Shown: piece after piece, positions 4,708-11,314 of the stretch
Position numbering within the stretch: position 1 is the stretch's first letter
Layout of the letters: every line of letters starts with the position of its first letter
Source of the DNA: Parcubacteria group bacterium Athens0416_74
Lineage (GTDB): Bacteria > Patescibacteriota > Minisyncoccia > Phycocordibacterales > UBA2100
Direction: 5' to 3'
Length of the DNA: 11,314 nt
Assembly: GCA_007375785.1 (NCBI GenBank)
Contig: VMEY01000024.1
Coordinates: 791-12,104, forward strand
Notes under the pieces: model-generated
Databases searched by the model: none
Seen by the model: only the letters and a program-made list of their open reading frames with translations
Told to the model about the DNA's origin: nothing
Position numbers and translations under genes: made by a program

Positions 4708-6729
4708 ATGAGTGAGGCCCCCAAAAGAGAACGGCGCTTGAGTACCGAGCCTCACGAAGAATTTGGTTTGGGTCACGAAGCGCCTGTCAGCGACTTGGTA
4801 AGCGTGAATCGAAACGGTGAAGAGATTTGGGTGCACCCCAGCGAGGTGGCACAGGTACTGAATGAGGCAAAAAAGACGACTTCTGCTGGTGAGTCAGGAC
4901 CATCGCCTGATACGAAGCGAGTAGGGCCTGACATTCCCGCCGGAAAGAAAGCGAGAGAAGCGTTTCTCAAAGGGGTTCGCGAAGTCGGCCGCAACTTTGG
5001 ACTCGGCGAACACAAGGTAAAAGACGAGAGCGTGTTCCGGGCAGCGCTCGGGAAGTATGCCGACTACCGTACTCGGTGGGGAGAAGCGGAGGCGTTTGCC
5101 GCTGCCGTGAACGATCTCGATGTCGACGATGTGAAAGCGTTCCGCGAACGCGCTACGGAGCTTGAACAGGAGCTCGCCGATAAAAATCTCTCCAAACCTG
5201 AAGTGTCGTCATCTCTTACTGGGGCAGACGGACTCGCTGAAACCATAGAAAAGGCGCGTAAGGATACGGCTGCAGCGCCGCAAGTGGAGCAGGCACGCAC
5301 ATTCGGCTCTCCAGAGGAAAAAGCTGCCGTGGATATGCTGGACGGGTTGGCTAAGGCAGCGGGAGAGGCACTCAAGAATGCATCGTCTCACAGCACCAAT
5401 CACATGAGCGAAGAAGAGCTCCTTAAAGGCCTCGAAGGATTATCCGAGCCGGAAGCGGCGTCCGATACTGTCCCCCCTCACTTCGAGACGGCCTACAAGC
5501 GCCTTATTGAGAAATTTAGAAAAGACGGGACGCGACGCGAGGACCAGATTCCGCTCGCATCGAGAGGTGTGATTGGGAATAGCGAGTACGCGGCATTCAA
5601 AGCGTTTGTCGACGAACGTGATGCAGCAGCAGAGCGAGCAAAACAGGCAGCAAAGAGCACTAGAAAGAGTAATGCCGGAAGTGCGGGTAAGGAAAAAGGT
5701 TCTTCGCCGACGGAATCGGCCAAAGACAGAGATGCGCGGCTTGCCGCTCTTGCCGATGACTTCGACAAGCAGGCAGGAGCAGATTCGGCTCGCGCCGCGG
5801 AACTGTTCCAAGACATTGACGCGACCCTCTCGAAAGAAGACAGGGAAATCTTTATCGAGAAAGTACGGGGTCTTGGCTGGAAAGTAAACGGCGACGTCCA
5901 TCAAGAGTCCGGCTCATTTGAGCTCATACCTCTCGGTAATACGGCGGAGAAGCTTACCGAAGCGCTCGGAAAGCCGGCTGGGAAAGTCGACGGGATACCT
6001 TTTTGGGTACTGGAAAACGGCGACGGTGTGGTGCTGAGCGGCGGTCCGGTAGAAGGGCGTTACCCTCAGCGCTTTCAAAATGACGGGTTCTCAGAGATTC
6101 GAGGCTCATTCTATGAGTACAAGGATGGGGCATTCCGAAAGATGAGTGAAAAGGAAGTCGCGGCACGTCGCGCCGCTGCAATCACCGAGAACGAGCAGGA
6201 CAAAGCAGCAGCGAAAGAGAAGGCGAGAGAAAAGGGCGCGCGAGAGCGTGCGCAGCCTGAGGCCGAAAGAGAAAGAGCAGAGCCCGAAGTGCGTGCGGCA
6301 GAGCGACCGGCACGCAGCGAAACTCGAAGTGAGCGCCCTGAGAGAGAGGGCTCGGAGAAGTCGCGCTCGTTTGAGGAGGGGCTAAAGATTTTCCTCAAGA
6401 CGTACAAGAAAGAAAAAAGGAACGCAGGGACGGCATTTCGAGAAGCGATGAAAGGCCTTTCCGACAAAAACAGGAAGAGACTGATAGATTTTCTCACTGA
6501 CACCACGGACATACCGCGTCCGATTCTCGAGCGCATACACCGTGATGTCGATGAAGAGTACGAGCGCGAGGAGAGTGGCGATGGGGAGAAGCGACCGGCA
6601 CCGGTAGAGCGCGAAGTCGACAGGATGCTCTCCAGCAGTCGTGCGCAGCCGCGTACCAGCGAGCGCCGCGAATCGCGAGAGACTGAAAACATCGACGACG
6701 AGATAGATAGAATGCTCGGTTTCAAATAG
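4708..6729 (+). CDS. Large charged, mostly disordered or helical protein of unknown function
   Basis: A 673-residue protein that I do not recognise. It has no signal peptide and no membrane segment, so it is probably cytoplasmic. It is very rich in Glu, Lys, Arg and Ala. Helical segments are likely at 80-160 and 295-320. A more globular stretch lies at about 345-480, with the hydrophobic/Gly pattern GIPFWVLENGDGVVLSGGP (429-447) and a following RGSFYEYKDGAFRKM (465-479). Residues 482-555 are an Arg/Glu/Pro low-complexity linker. A basic helical domain follows (556-618; FLKTYKKEKR, KNRKRLIDFL). The C-terminus carries two copies of a short motif, EVDRML (636-641) and EIDRML (665-670). The frame is open back to 4564, but that part is antisense to the ATPase gene and ATG 4708 follows a -10 element. 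It is divergent from the PilB-type gene, though a functional link is not shown. Confidence 0.8.
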   Translation: MSEAPKRERRLSTEPHEEFGLGHEAPVSDLVSVNRNGEEIWVHPSEVAQVLNEAKKTTSAGESGPSPDTKRVGPDIPAGKKAREAFLKGVREVGRNFGLGEHKVKDESVFRAALGKYADYRTRWGEAEAFAAAVNDLDVDDVKAFRERATELEQELADKNLSKPEVSSSLTGADGLAETIEKARKDTAAAPQVEQARTFGSPEEKAAVDMLDGLAKAAGEALKNASSHSTNHMSEEELLKGLEGLSEPEAASDTVPPHFETAYKRLIEKFRKDGTRREDQIPLASRGVIGNSEYAAFKAFVDERDAAAERAKQAAKSTRKSNAGSAGKEKGSSPTESAKDRDARLAALADDFDKQAGADSARAAELFQDIDATLSKEDREIFIEKVRGLGWKVNGDVHQESGSFELIPLGNTAEKLTEALGKPAGKVDGIPFWVLENGDGVVLSGGPVEGRYPQRFQNDGFSEIRGSFYEYKDGAFRKMSEKEVAARRAAAITENEQDKAAAKEKAREKGARERAQPEAERERAEPEVRAAERPARSETRSERPEREGSEKSRSFEEGLKIFLKTYKKEKRNAGTAFREAMKGLSDKNRKRLIDFLTDTTDIPRPILERIHRDVDEEYEREESGDGEKRPAPVEREVDRMLSSSRAQPRTSERRESRETENIDDEIDRMLGFK

Positions 6730-6742
6730 TAGTGAGCGCGTT

Positions 6743-6751
6743 TGATATGCT
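6743..6751 (+). promoter_or_regulatory. Extended -10 element upstream of tsaE
   Basis: TGATATGCT (hexamer 6746-6751) ends 6 bases before GTG 6758 and directly abuts GTG 6752. No ribosome binding site precedes either GTG. Transcription starting near 6758 would make tsaE leaderless from that GTG. This would be the promoter of the tsaE-polA-holA-like operon. Confidence 0.4.
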
Positions 6752-6757
6752 GTGCGG

Positions 6758-7216
6758 GTGACTCGCACTATCAAAACTCGTGAAGAGATGCTCGCTTTTG
6801 CGGGCGAGACTATCGGCCCACTTGCCCCAAAAGAGCGCGCGACCGTCGTCACGCTCTCCGGTGAGCTCGGTGCGGGCAAAACGACCTTTGCTCAAGGTAC
6901 TGCGCTTACCTTTGGAGTACGGGAGACCGTACAGAGTCCGACCTTCGTGCTCGAAAAGATTTACGCACTCGAAGGCAGTCCGCCGGGCGGCGGATTTACG
7001 CACCTTGTGCATATAGATGCGTACCGTCTCAAGAGCGCGCACGAGCTCCGGGTGTTGGGGTGGGAGGAGCTGGCGCGTGAGCCCGGCAACCTCATACTTA
7101 TAGAGTGGCCCGAACGCGTGGCCGAATGCATGCCGCAAGACGCTATCCGCCTCAGGTTCGACATCGACGGGGATGCGCGTATCATCACAATTAATGACGG
7201 CCAAAAAAACACCTAA
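6758..7216 (+). CDS. tsaE: tRNA t6A biosynthesis ATPase TsaE
   Basis: TsaE is the small P-loop ATPase that works with TsaB and TsaD to make N6-threonylcarbamoyladenosine at position 37 of ANN-decoding tRNAs. From GTG 6758 the product is 152 residues, typical of the family. Seen: Walker A GELGAGKTT (35-43); the conserved SPTFVLEKIY (60-69); HIDAYRL (85-91), with the family Asp at 87; and LIEWPERV (114-121), with the Glu-Trp pair that marks TsaE. These motifs are all intact. GTG 6752 is the alternative start, adding two residues; 6758 is chosen because 6752 directly abuts a -10 element. The 3' end overlaps polA by 23 bases in another frame, indicating translational coupling. tsaB and tsaD are not in the window. 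Confidence 0.93.
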   Translation: MTRTIKTREEMLAFAGETIGPLAPKERATVVTLSGELGAGKTTFAQGTALTFGVRETVQSPTFVLEKIYALEGSPPGGGFTHLVHIDAYRLKSAHELRVLGWEELAREPGNLILIEWPERVAECMPQDAIRLRFDIDGDARIITINDGQKNT

Positions 7217-9539
7217 GCGGGAGGCGAAAAGCGAGAAATCGGAGTCCGAGCGGCAGAGCAGGCTCGTGATACTCGACTCGCACGCCATACTTCATCGTGC
7301 GTACCATGCGCTACCGGATTTTTCTTCGACCAAGGGTGAGCCGACGGGCGCACTGTACGGCCTGATTCTCATGCTCCTTAAAATCGTGTCTGAGCTCAAG
7401 CCCGACTACATTGTCGCGGCGAGGGATTTGCCGGGTCAGACGGTGAGGCACGAGATGTTTGAGGCATACAAAGCCAAGCGTGTTAAAGCCGAGGATGAGC
7501 TCGTAGCGCAGCTCATTCGCGCGCCGAAAGTATTTGAAGCCTTTGGCGTGCCGGTGTACTCGTGTGAGGGGTACGAGGCCGACGATGTACTCGGCACGAT
7601 CGTGAAGCAGGTGAGTCAGCGCTCAGATCTTGAAGTGATTATCGCATCGGGCGATATGGACACGCTTCAGCTTGTCGGTCCGCGTACACGTGTCTTTACG
7701 CTGCGCAAAGGTCTTTCAGACACCGTGATGTATGACGAGCAGGCGGTGGTGGATAGGTATGGATTTACCGCCGCGCAGGTCGTGGACTACAAAGCGCTTC
7801 GTGGTGACCCGTCCGACAACATCCCCGGCATCAAGGGTATCGGTGAGAAGACCGCGACAGAGCTCATCAAAGAGTTTGGTACGCTCGAAGCCATTTATCG
7901 CGAGCTCGAAAAAGGGCCCGAGGCACTCGAGAAACGCGGTGTGAAGCCTCGCATCGTCCAATTGCTCCTCGCGGGTAAATCCGATGCGGCATTTTCAAAG
8001 CAGCTCGCGACTATCCACCCTGAAGTGCCGATACACTTCGAGCTTCCGAAGCGCCATTGGCATATTGAAGACAAGATTGTGGCGGAAGAAAAGCCCGCCG
8101 ATTTTTCCGGTAAAGAAGTCGACCCGCAAGCACTGCAAGAGACCTCTCTCGCACTGTGGCTCCTCCGCAGCGACCTCACGACACCCGATGTGCAAGATAT
8201 TTTGAATTTTGCGAGCACCGACGATTTCGAAAAAGCGCGCGAGTCGATTTTCATGACGCTGCGCGAGACGTGGAGGCTCATCGCGTTGTATGAATCTATC
8301 GAGAAGCCGCTCATGGCGATTGTGCGCAAGATGAACGAGGTGGGCATCCGTGTCGATGCGGAATACCTGAAGAAACTCTCAAAGGAATACACCAAGGGTC
8401 TGGGAGAAATAGCGGGGCGCATCTTCCAGCATGCGGGGCATGAGTTCAACATCAATTCTCCAAAGCAGCTTGGCGACGTCCTCTTCGATGAGCTCAAGAT
8501 TGGTTCGGGCAAGCAGAAGAAAACAGCGACAGGCGCGAGGACTACAAAGGAGGAAGAGCTCTCGAAAATGGCAGATTTACACCCCATCATCGGAGATATC
8601 TTGGCGTATCGTGAGCTCCAGAAACTTCTCTCCACCTATATTGAGAAAATACCCGTGCTCATCGGCAAAGACGGCAGGCTGCATGCGGAGTTCTTGCAGG
8701 CAGGGACCACGACCGGTCGTATGTCGAGTCAGAATCCTAATCTGCAGAACATACCGATTCGCACTGAGTACGGGAAGCGTATTCGCGAAGCGTTTGTGGC
8801 AGAAAAAGGGTATCTGCTTGCCGCTATCGACTATTCGCAGATAGAACTGCGTATCGCCGCAGGGCTCTCGGGCGACGAGAAACTCACGGAGATATTTAAA
8901 AAGGGCGGCGATGTACACACAGCGGTGGCGGCACAAGTGTTTTCGGTGCCACCTGAGCACGTCGATAGGGAAATGCGCCGACGCGCAAAGGTAATCAACT
9001 TCGGCATCCTCTACGGTATGGGAGTGAATGCGCTCCGGGCAAATCTTGGTTCGAGCGTTTCTCGCGAAGAGGCGGCGAAGTTTCTCGAAGATTATTTCAA
9101 AAACTTCTCGGGAATCGCGCGGTACATGGAAAATACGAAAGCAGAGGCCGCACGTCTCGGCTACACAGAGACGCTTTTCGGGCGCCGCCGGTATTTCCCG
9201 GGCTTTCAGTCCGCACTGCCGAATCTCCGCGCCCAAGCGGAGCGCATGGCTATCAACGCGCCGATACAGGGCACGCAGGCAGACATCATCAAGCGCGCCA
9301 TGGTGGAAGCGGATGCACTCATCACAAAAGAGAAGTGGGAGAATAAGGCGCGACTCCTCCTCCAGGTCCACGACGAGCTCGTCTATGAGGTAGAAGAAAA
9401 AGACGCAGAACAGATTGCGCGCACACTCCGCAATGTGATGGAAAATGTTGTCGACCCGAAGCTTCTTGGCGGTGTACCCATCGTCGCCGAAATAGCGCTC
9501 GGTAAAGATTGGGGGAACACAAAAAGAATCTCACGATAA
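7194..9539 (+). CDS. polA: DNA polymerase I lacking a recognisable proofreading domain
   Basis: DNA polymerase I fills gaps and removes RNA primers in replication and repair. The product is 781 residues against about 928 in E. coli. Residues 22-290 form the 5'-3' nuclease: D28, EADD (128-131), SGDMD (152-156), and RGDPSDNIPGIKGIGEKTA (203-221) with the helix-hairpin-helix. Residues about 290-365 are a short linker without the Asp/Glu motifs of the DEDD exonuclease, so proofreading is probably absent. The polymerase domain follows: TTTGRMSSQNPNLQNIP (505-521); motif A DYSQIELR with D546; motif B RRAKVINFGILYG with K599, F603 and Y607; motif C HDE (726-728). F603 corresponds to the Phe that disfavours dideoxynucleotides. 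ATG 7194 is preferred over an upstream in-frame ATG at 7173, because it shortens the overlap with tsaE and gives a normal N-terminus. holA-like follows two bases after the stop. Confidence 0.97.
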   Translation: MTAKKTPKREAKSEKSESERQSRLVILDSHAILHRAYHALPDFSSTKGEPTGALYGLILMLLKIVSELKPDYIVAARDLPGQTVRHEMFEAYKAKRVKAEDELVAQLIRAPKVFEAFGVPVYSCEGYEADDVLGTIVKQVSQRSDLEVIIASGDMDTLQLVGPRTRVFTLRKGLSDTVMYDEQAVVDRYGFTAAQVVDYKALRGDPSDNIPGIKGIGEKTATELIKEFGTLEAIYRELEKGPEALEKRGVKPRIVQLLLAGKSDAAFSKQLATIHPEVPIHFELPKRHWHIEDKIVAEEKPADFSGKEVDPQALQETSLALWLLRSDLTTPDVQDILNFASTDDFEKARESIFMTLRETWRLIALYESIEKPLMAIVRKMNEVGIRVDAEYLKKLSKEYTKGLGEIAGRIFQHAGHEFNINSPKQLGDVLFDELKIGSGKQKKTATGARTTKEEELSKMADLHPIIGDILAYRELQKLLSTYIEKIPVLIGKDGRLHAEFLQAGTTTGRMSSQNPNLQNIPIRTEYGKRIREAFVAEKGYLLAAIDYSQIELRIAAGLSGDEKLTEIFKKGGDVHTAVAAQVFSVPPEHVDREMRRRAKVINFGILYGMGVNALRANLGSSVSREEAAKFLEDYFKNFSGIARYMENTKAEAARLGYTETLFGRRRYFPGFQSALPNLRAQAERMAINAPIQGTQADIIKRAMVEADALITKEKWENKARLLLQVHDELVYEVEEKDAEQIARTLRNVMENVVDPKLLGGVPIVAEIALGKDWGNTKRISR

Positions 9540-9541
9540 GT

Positions 9542-10168
9542 ATGTTGTATTTCTATAGCGGGACCGATACGGACAAAGCGAGAAACGCGCTGAGCGATGC
9601 TCTCGAAAAAAAGGCGAAGAATACTCCCGTGGTTCGCATTACCGATGCGCATACAAGGGCCGACCTCGAAGCTGCGCTCCAAGGTGGCGGCATGTTCGGA
9701 GGAGAGAGGGCCGTCGTCTTCGACAATGTGTATACAAGCGATGACTTGCGCGAAGTCCTTTCAGAAGCGCTACCGCGAATCTCCAAATCAAAGGACGTGT
9801 TTTTCATGCTCGAAAGCACGCTCGATGCCGCTACGCGCAAGTCGATAGAAAAGTATGCGACCGAGTTTGAGCGCTTTGATTCGAAGAAAATCGCGAAAGC
9901 AGAGACGATATTTTCGCTAGCGAACGCGCTGCAATCGGGGAAGAAGAAAGACCTCTGGGTGGGATATCAGCGGGAGCTTCAGGGCGGCAAAGCACCGGAG
10001 GCCATACATGGCGTGCTCTTTTGGGCCGCAAAACAGCTCCTCTTAAAATCGGATACACCGAGAGCTCGAATGCTCGTGGCAGAACTCGCCGCACTTCCTC
10101 ATGAGGCTCGTCGCCAAGGCTTCGAGCTCGAATATGCACTTGAGCACTTTGTACTCTCTCGCGCGTGA
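9542..10168 (+). CDS. holA: Short DNA polymerase III delta subunit-like protein
   Basis: Delta (HolA) is the clamp-loader subunit that opens the sliding clamp. This product is 208 residues against roughly 330-340 normally. The opening MLYFYSGTDTDKARNAL matches the delta start (a strand, Gly/Ser turn, then a helix). GGGMFGGERAVVFDNVY (48-64) matches the family's segment of glycines, Phe-Gly-Gly-x-Arg, then a strand ending Asp/Glu-Asn. DVFFMLESTLDAATRKSIEKYA (85-106) fits the next strand-helix of the AAA-like fold. Residues about 115-205 are a helical C-terminal part resembling a shortened collar domain. There is no Walker A, as expected for delta. It starts two bases after polA without a ribosome binding site, so coupled translation is likely. 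An in-frame TTG at 9509 inside polA is rejected as the start. Assignment is by pattern only. Confidence 0.72.
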   Translation: MLYFYSGTDTDKARNALSDALEKKAKNTPVVRITDAHTRADLEAALQGGGMFGGERAVVFDNVYTSDDLREVLSEALPRISKSKDVFFMLESTLDAATRKSIEKYATEFERFDSKKIAKAETIFSLANALQSGKKKDLWVGYQRELQGGKAPEAIHGVLFWAAKQLLLKSDTPRARMLVAELAALPHEARRQGFELEYALEHFVLSRA

Positions 10169-10174
10169 TATCAT
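10166..10174 (+). promoter_or_regulatory. Extended -10 element overlapping the holA-like stop codon
   Basis: TGATATCAT: the TGA (10166-10168) is both the stop codon of the delta-like gene and the TGn extension of the -10 hexamer TATCAT (10169-10174). It ends 11 bases before ATG 10186. No Shine-Dalgarno sequence lies between, so the surface protein would be made from an mRNA with a leader of about 5 bases. Confidence 0.45.
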
Positions 10175-10185
10175 TTATCTCACGT

Positions 10186-11314
10186 ATGCTCAAACAAATG
10201 CGGACCGCTTTTGTTATCGTTTTTCTTAGTATTGTGGTCTCGGTAATATTTCTCAGCGCCCTTTCGTACATGCCGCGTGAGACTGGAGCGCTCGGAATGG
10301 ACGCAGACATGATGTATTGCATCGGCTTACCGTGCCCGTGCGGCAAGGGACCCGGCGGCAATCCTCCGTCGCCGTGCGGAGGCACTGGCAAAGGCGTCCT
10401 GCAATGCCCGTGTAAAGATATGACGAGTGGGTTTAGCACTACGGGGAAATGTTCTGCGGTCGGTGTCTGTACGGCCTCGGGCACGAGCGGCAAAGATGGT
10501 TTCGGCCTCGACCAGGTCTCGAAGATTCTCGGTGACCTCATGGGGAAGCTTATGGGACAGAAGGGTGGAGACACCGCACAGCCGCCTCCACCACCCGGGG
10601 GGGATACAGCGAGCAAGATTCCTCCTACATGCACACTTACTTCGAGCACCGTCTCGTCCAACGCATCATCTACTACGGCGACACTCTCATGGTCGAGCTC
10701 ATATGAGGCAACGAGCGCTTCAATAACGCCCAACATCGGCGCGGTTTCGGTCAATGGCTCTCAATCGATTACCATCACCGAGACGACTCCCTATTCTATG
10801 TCGGTCACCGGCCCAGGCGGCACGGGCTACTGCTCGGCGATTGTAGTGGGCTTTGGCGATGGCGGTACAGACAAATGCTCGGGCATCTTCGCAGATATCT
10901 ATGGATGTGAAGACGATGTGGGTGATGATGACATCCCCGGTCCCGGCACTTCGAGCTCAACTCCGAATCTCTCGGCGAGCCCGACGAGCGGTACTGCACC
11001 GCTCACAGTCGTCTTCACCGGCAACGCGGGCAGCGCTGGGTACACGATCAAGTATGGCGACGGTAAAACCAATGCAGTCGGCTGCGAGCATGGGAGCTGC
11101 TCACCGACCGCATCGCCGCTCACTATCAATAGGAGTCACGTGTACGAAGAGCCGGGTACATACACCGCGAAGCTCTTAAAACATTTCACCTCCGTGCAAT
11201 CAAACTGCACCGGGGAAGATTGTAATAAAGTGGATTCCGTCACGATTACGGTCACCGCGCAGCAGACCACTACGGGTACGACGAACACTACGAGCTCGAC
11301 GACAGTCCCAGTAT
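10186..11314 (+). CDS. Surface/secreted protein with Cys-rich head, Ig-like segment and PKD domain (partial)
   Basis: The frame is open from ATG 10186 to the window edge: 376 codons plus one base, with the 3' end missing. Residues 1-30 are an N-terminal signal or anchor: a basic MLKQMR, then the hydrophobic FVIVFLSIVVSVIFLSALSY. Residues 45-95 hold eight cysteines (45, 50, 52, 64, 74, 76, 89, 95) in a Gly/Pro-rich setting with two CPC motifs. An amphipathic stretch (about 107-124) and a Pro-run (133-137) act as spacer. Residues 147-222 resemble the Ig-like repeat common in Parcubacteria (TATLSWSSS, then SITITETTPYSMSVTGPGGTG). Residues 262-357 are a PKD domain: SASPTSGTAPLTVVFTG, KYGDG, then HVYEEPGTYTAKL. 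The tail becomes Thr/Ser-rich, like a wall or stalk linker. An exported adhesin or envelope role is inferred. It follows the delta-like gene by 17 bases but has its own -10 element. Confidence 0.85.
   Translation, partial: MLKQMRTAFVIVFLSIVVSVIFLSALSYMPRETGALGMDADMMYCIGLPCPCGKGPGGNPPSPCGGTGKGVLQCPCKDMTSGFSTTGKCSAVGVCTASGTSGKDGFGLDQVSKILGDLMGKLMGQKGGDTAQPPPPPGGDTASKIPPTCTLTSSTVSSNASSTTATLSWSSSYEATSASITPNIGAVSVNGSQSITITETTPYSMSVTGPGGTGYCSAIVVGFGDGGTDKCSGIFADIYGCEDDVGDDDIPGPGTSSSTPNLSASPTSGTAPLTVVFTGNAGSAGYTIKYGDGKTNAVGCEHGSCSPTASPLTINRSHVYEEPGTYTAKLLKHFTSVQSNCTGEDCNKVDSVTITVTAQQTTTGTTNTTSSTTVPV

Noticed and set aside
8577..9371. 264-codon minus-strand open frame
   Set aside because: It lies entirely within polA in antisense and has no recognisable motif; a shadow of codon usage.
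9831..10754. 307-codon minus-strand open frame
   Set aside because: It is antisense to the delta-like gene end and the PKD protein start, both of which show family patterns. Its translation is Pro/Arg/Ser-rich without domains.

Overview
The window most resembles a genome fragment from a Candidate Phyla Radiation (Patescibacteria) bacterium, probably a Parcubacteria or Kaiserbacteria-like lineage. This is inferred from gene style, not from a marker gene. Supporting traits are compact, unusually short versions of DNA polymerase I and the Pol III delta subunit, a PKD/Ig-like cysteine-bearing surface protein, a YggT-type membrane protein, and tight gene packing. TGA is a stop codon (ruvB, the delta-like gene), so the Gracilibacteria/Absconditabacteria code does not apply.

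Layout. 41-418 is a YggT-like three-helix membrane protein. 529-849 is a small basic orphan protein with a clear ribosome binding site and an intrinsic terminator at 866-892. ruvB is convergent with it (915-1934, minus). 1935-2496 holds no credible protein gene. It does hold a near-consensus promoter (1979-2006, plus), a terminator-like hairpin at the predicted 5' end, a compact helix-closed RNA-like fold (2047-2164), and three more large inverted repeats (2188-2424), one carrying a 14-base word that recurs at 2941-2954. Next come a four-helix membrane protein (2497-2928), a PilB/GspE-type ATPase (2962-4653, minus), and a divergent 673-residue charged orphan protein (4708-6729). tsaE, polA and a short holA-like gene (6758-10168) look like one operon. 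The window ends inside a secreted or membrane-anchored protein with a cysteine-rich head, an Ig-like segment and a PKD domain (10186 to the end).

How the genes work together. ruvB (Holliday junction migration), polA (gap filling, repair) and the delta-like subunit (clamp loading) are DNA maintenance genes; tsaE acts in tRNA t6A modification. PilB would power a type IV pilus or competence pseudopilus, a plausible route for DNA uptake, but no other pilus gene is visible here.

Two things stand out. The first is the structured intergenic region 2007-2440. G-U pairs in its first domain favour a plus-strand RNA, matching the promoter's orientation. The second is a recurring arrangement in which a -10 element, usually with an upstream TG, ends only 6 to 11 bases before the start codon of five genes, which suggests leaderless or nearly leaderless mRNAs.
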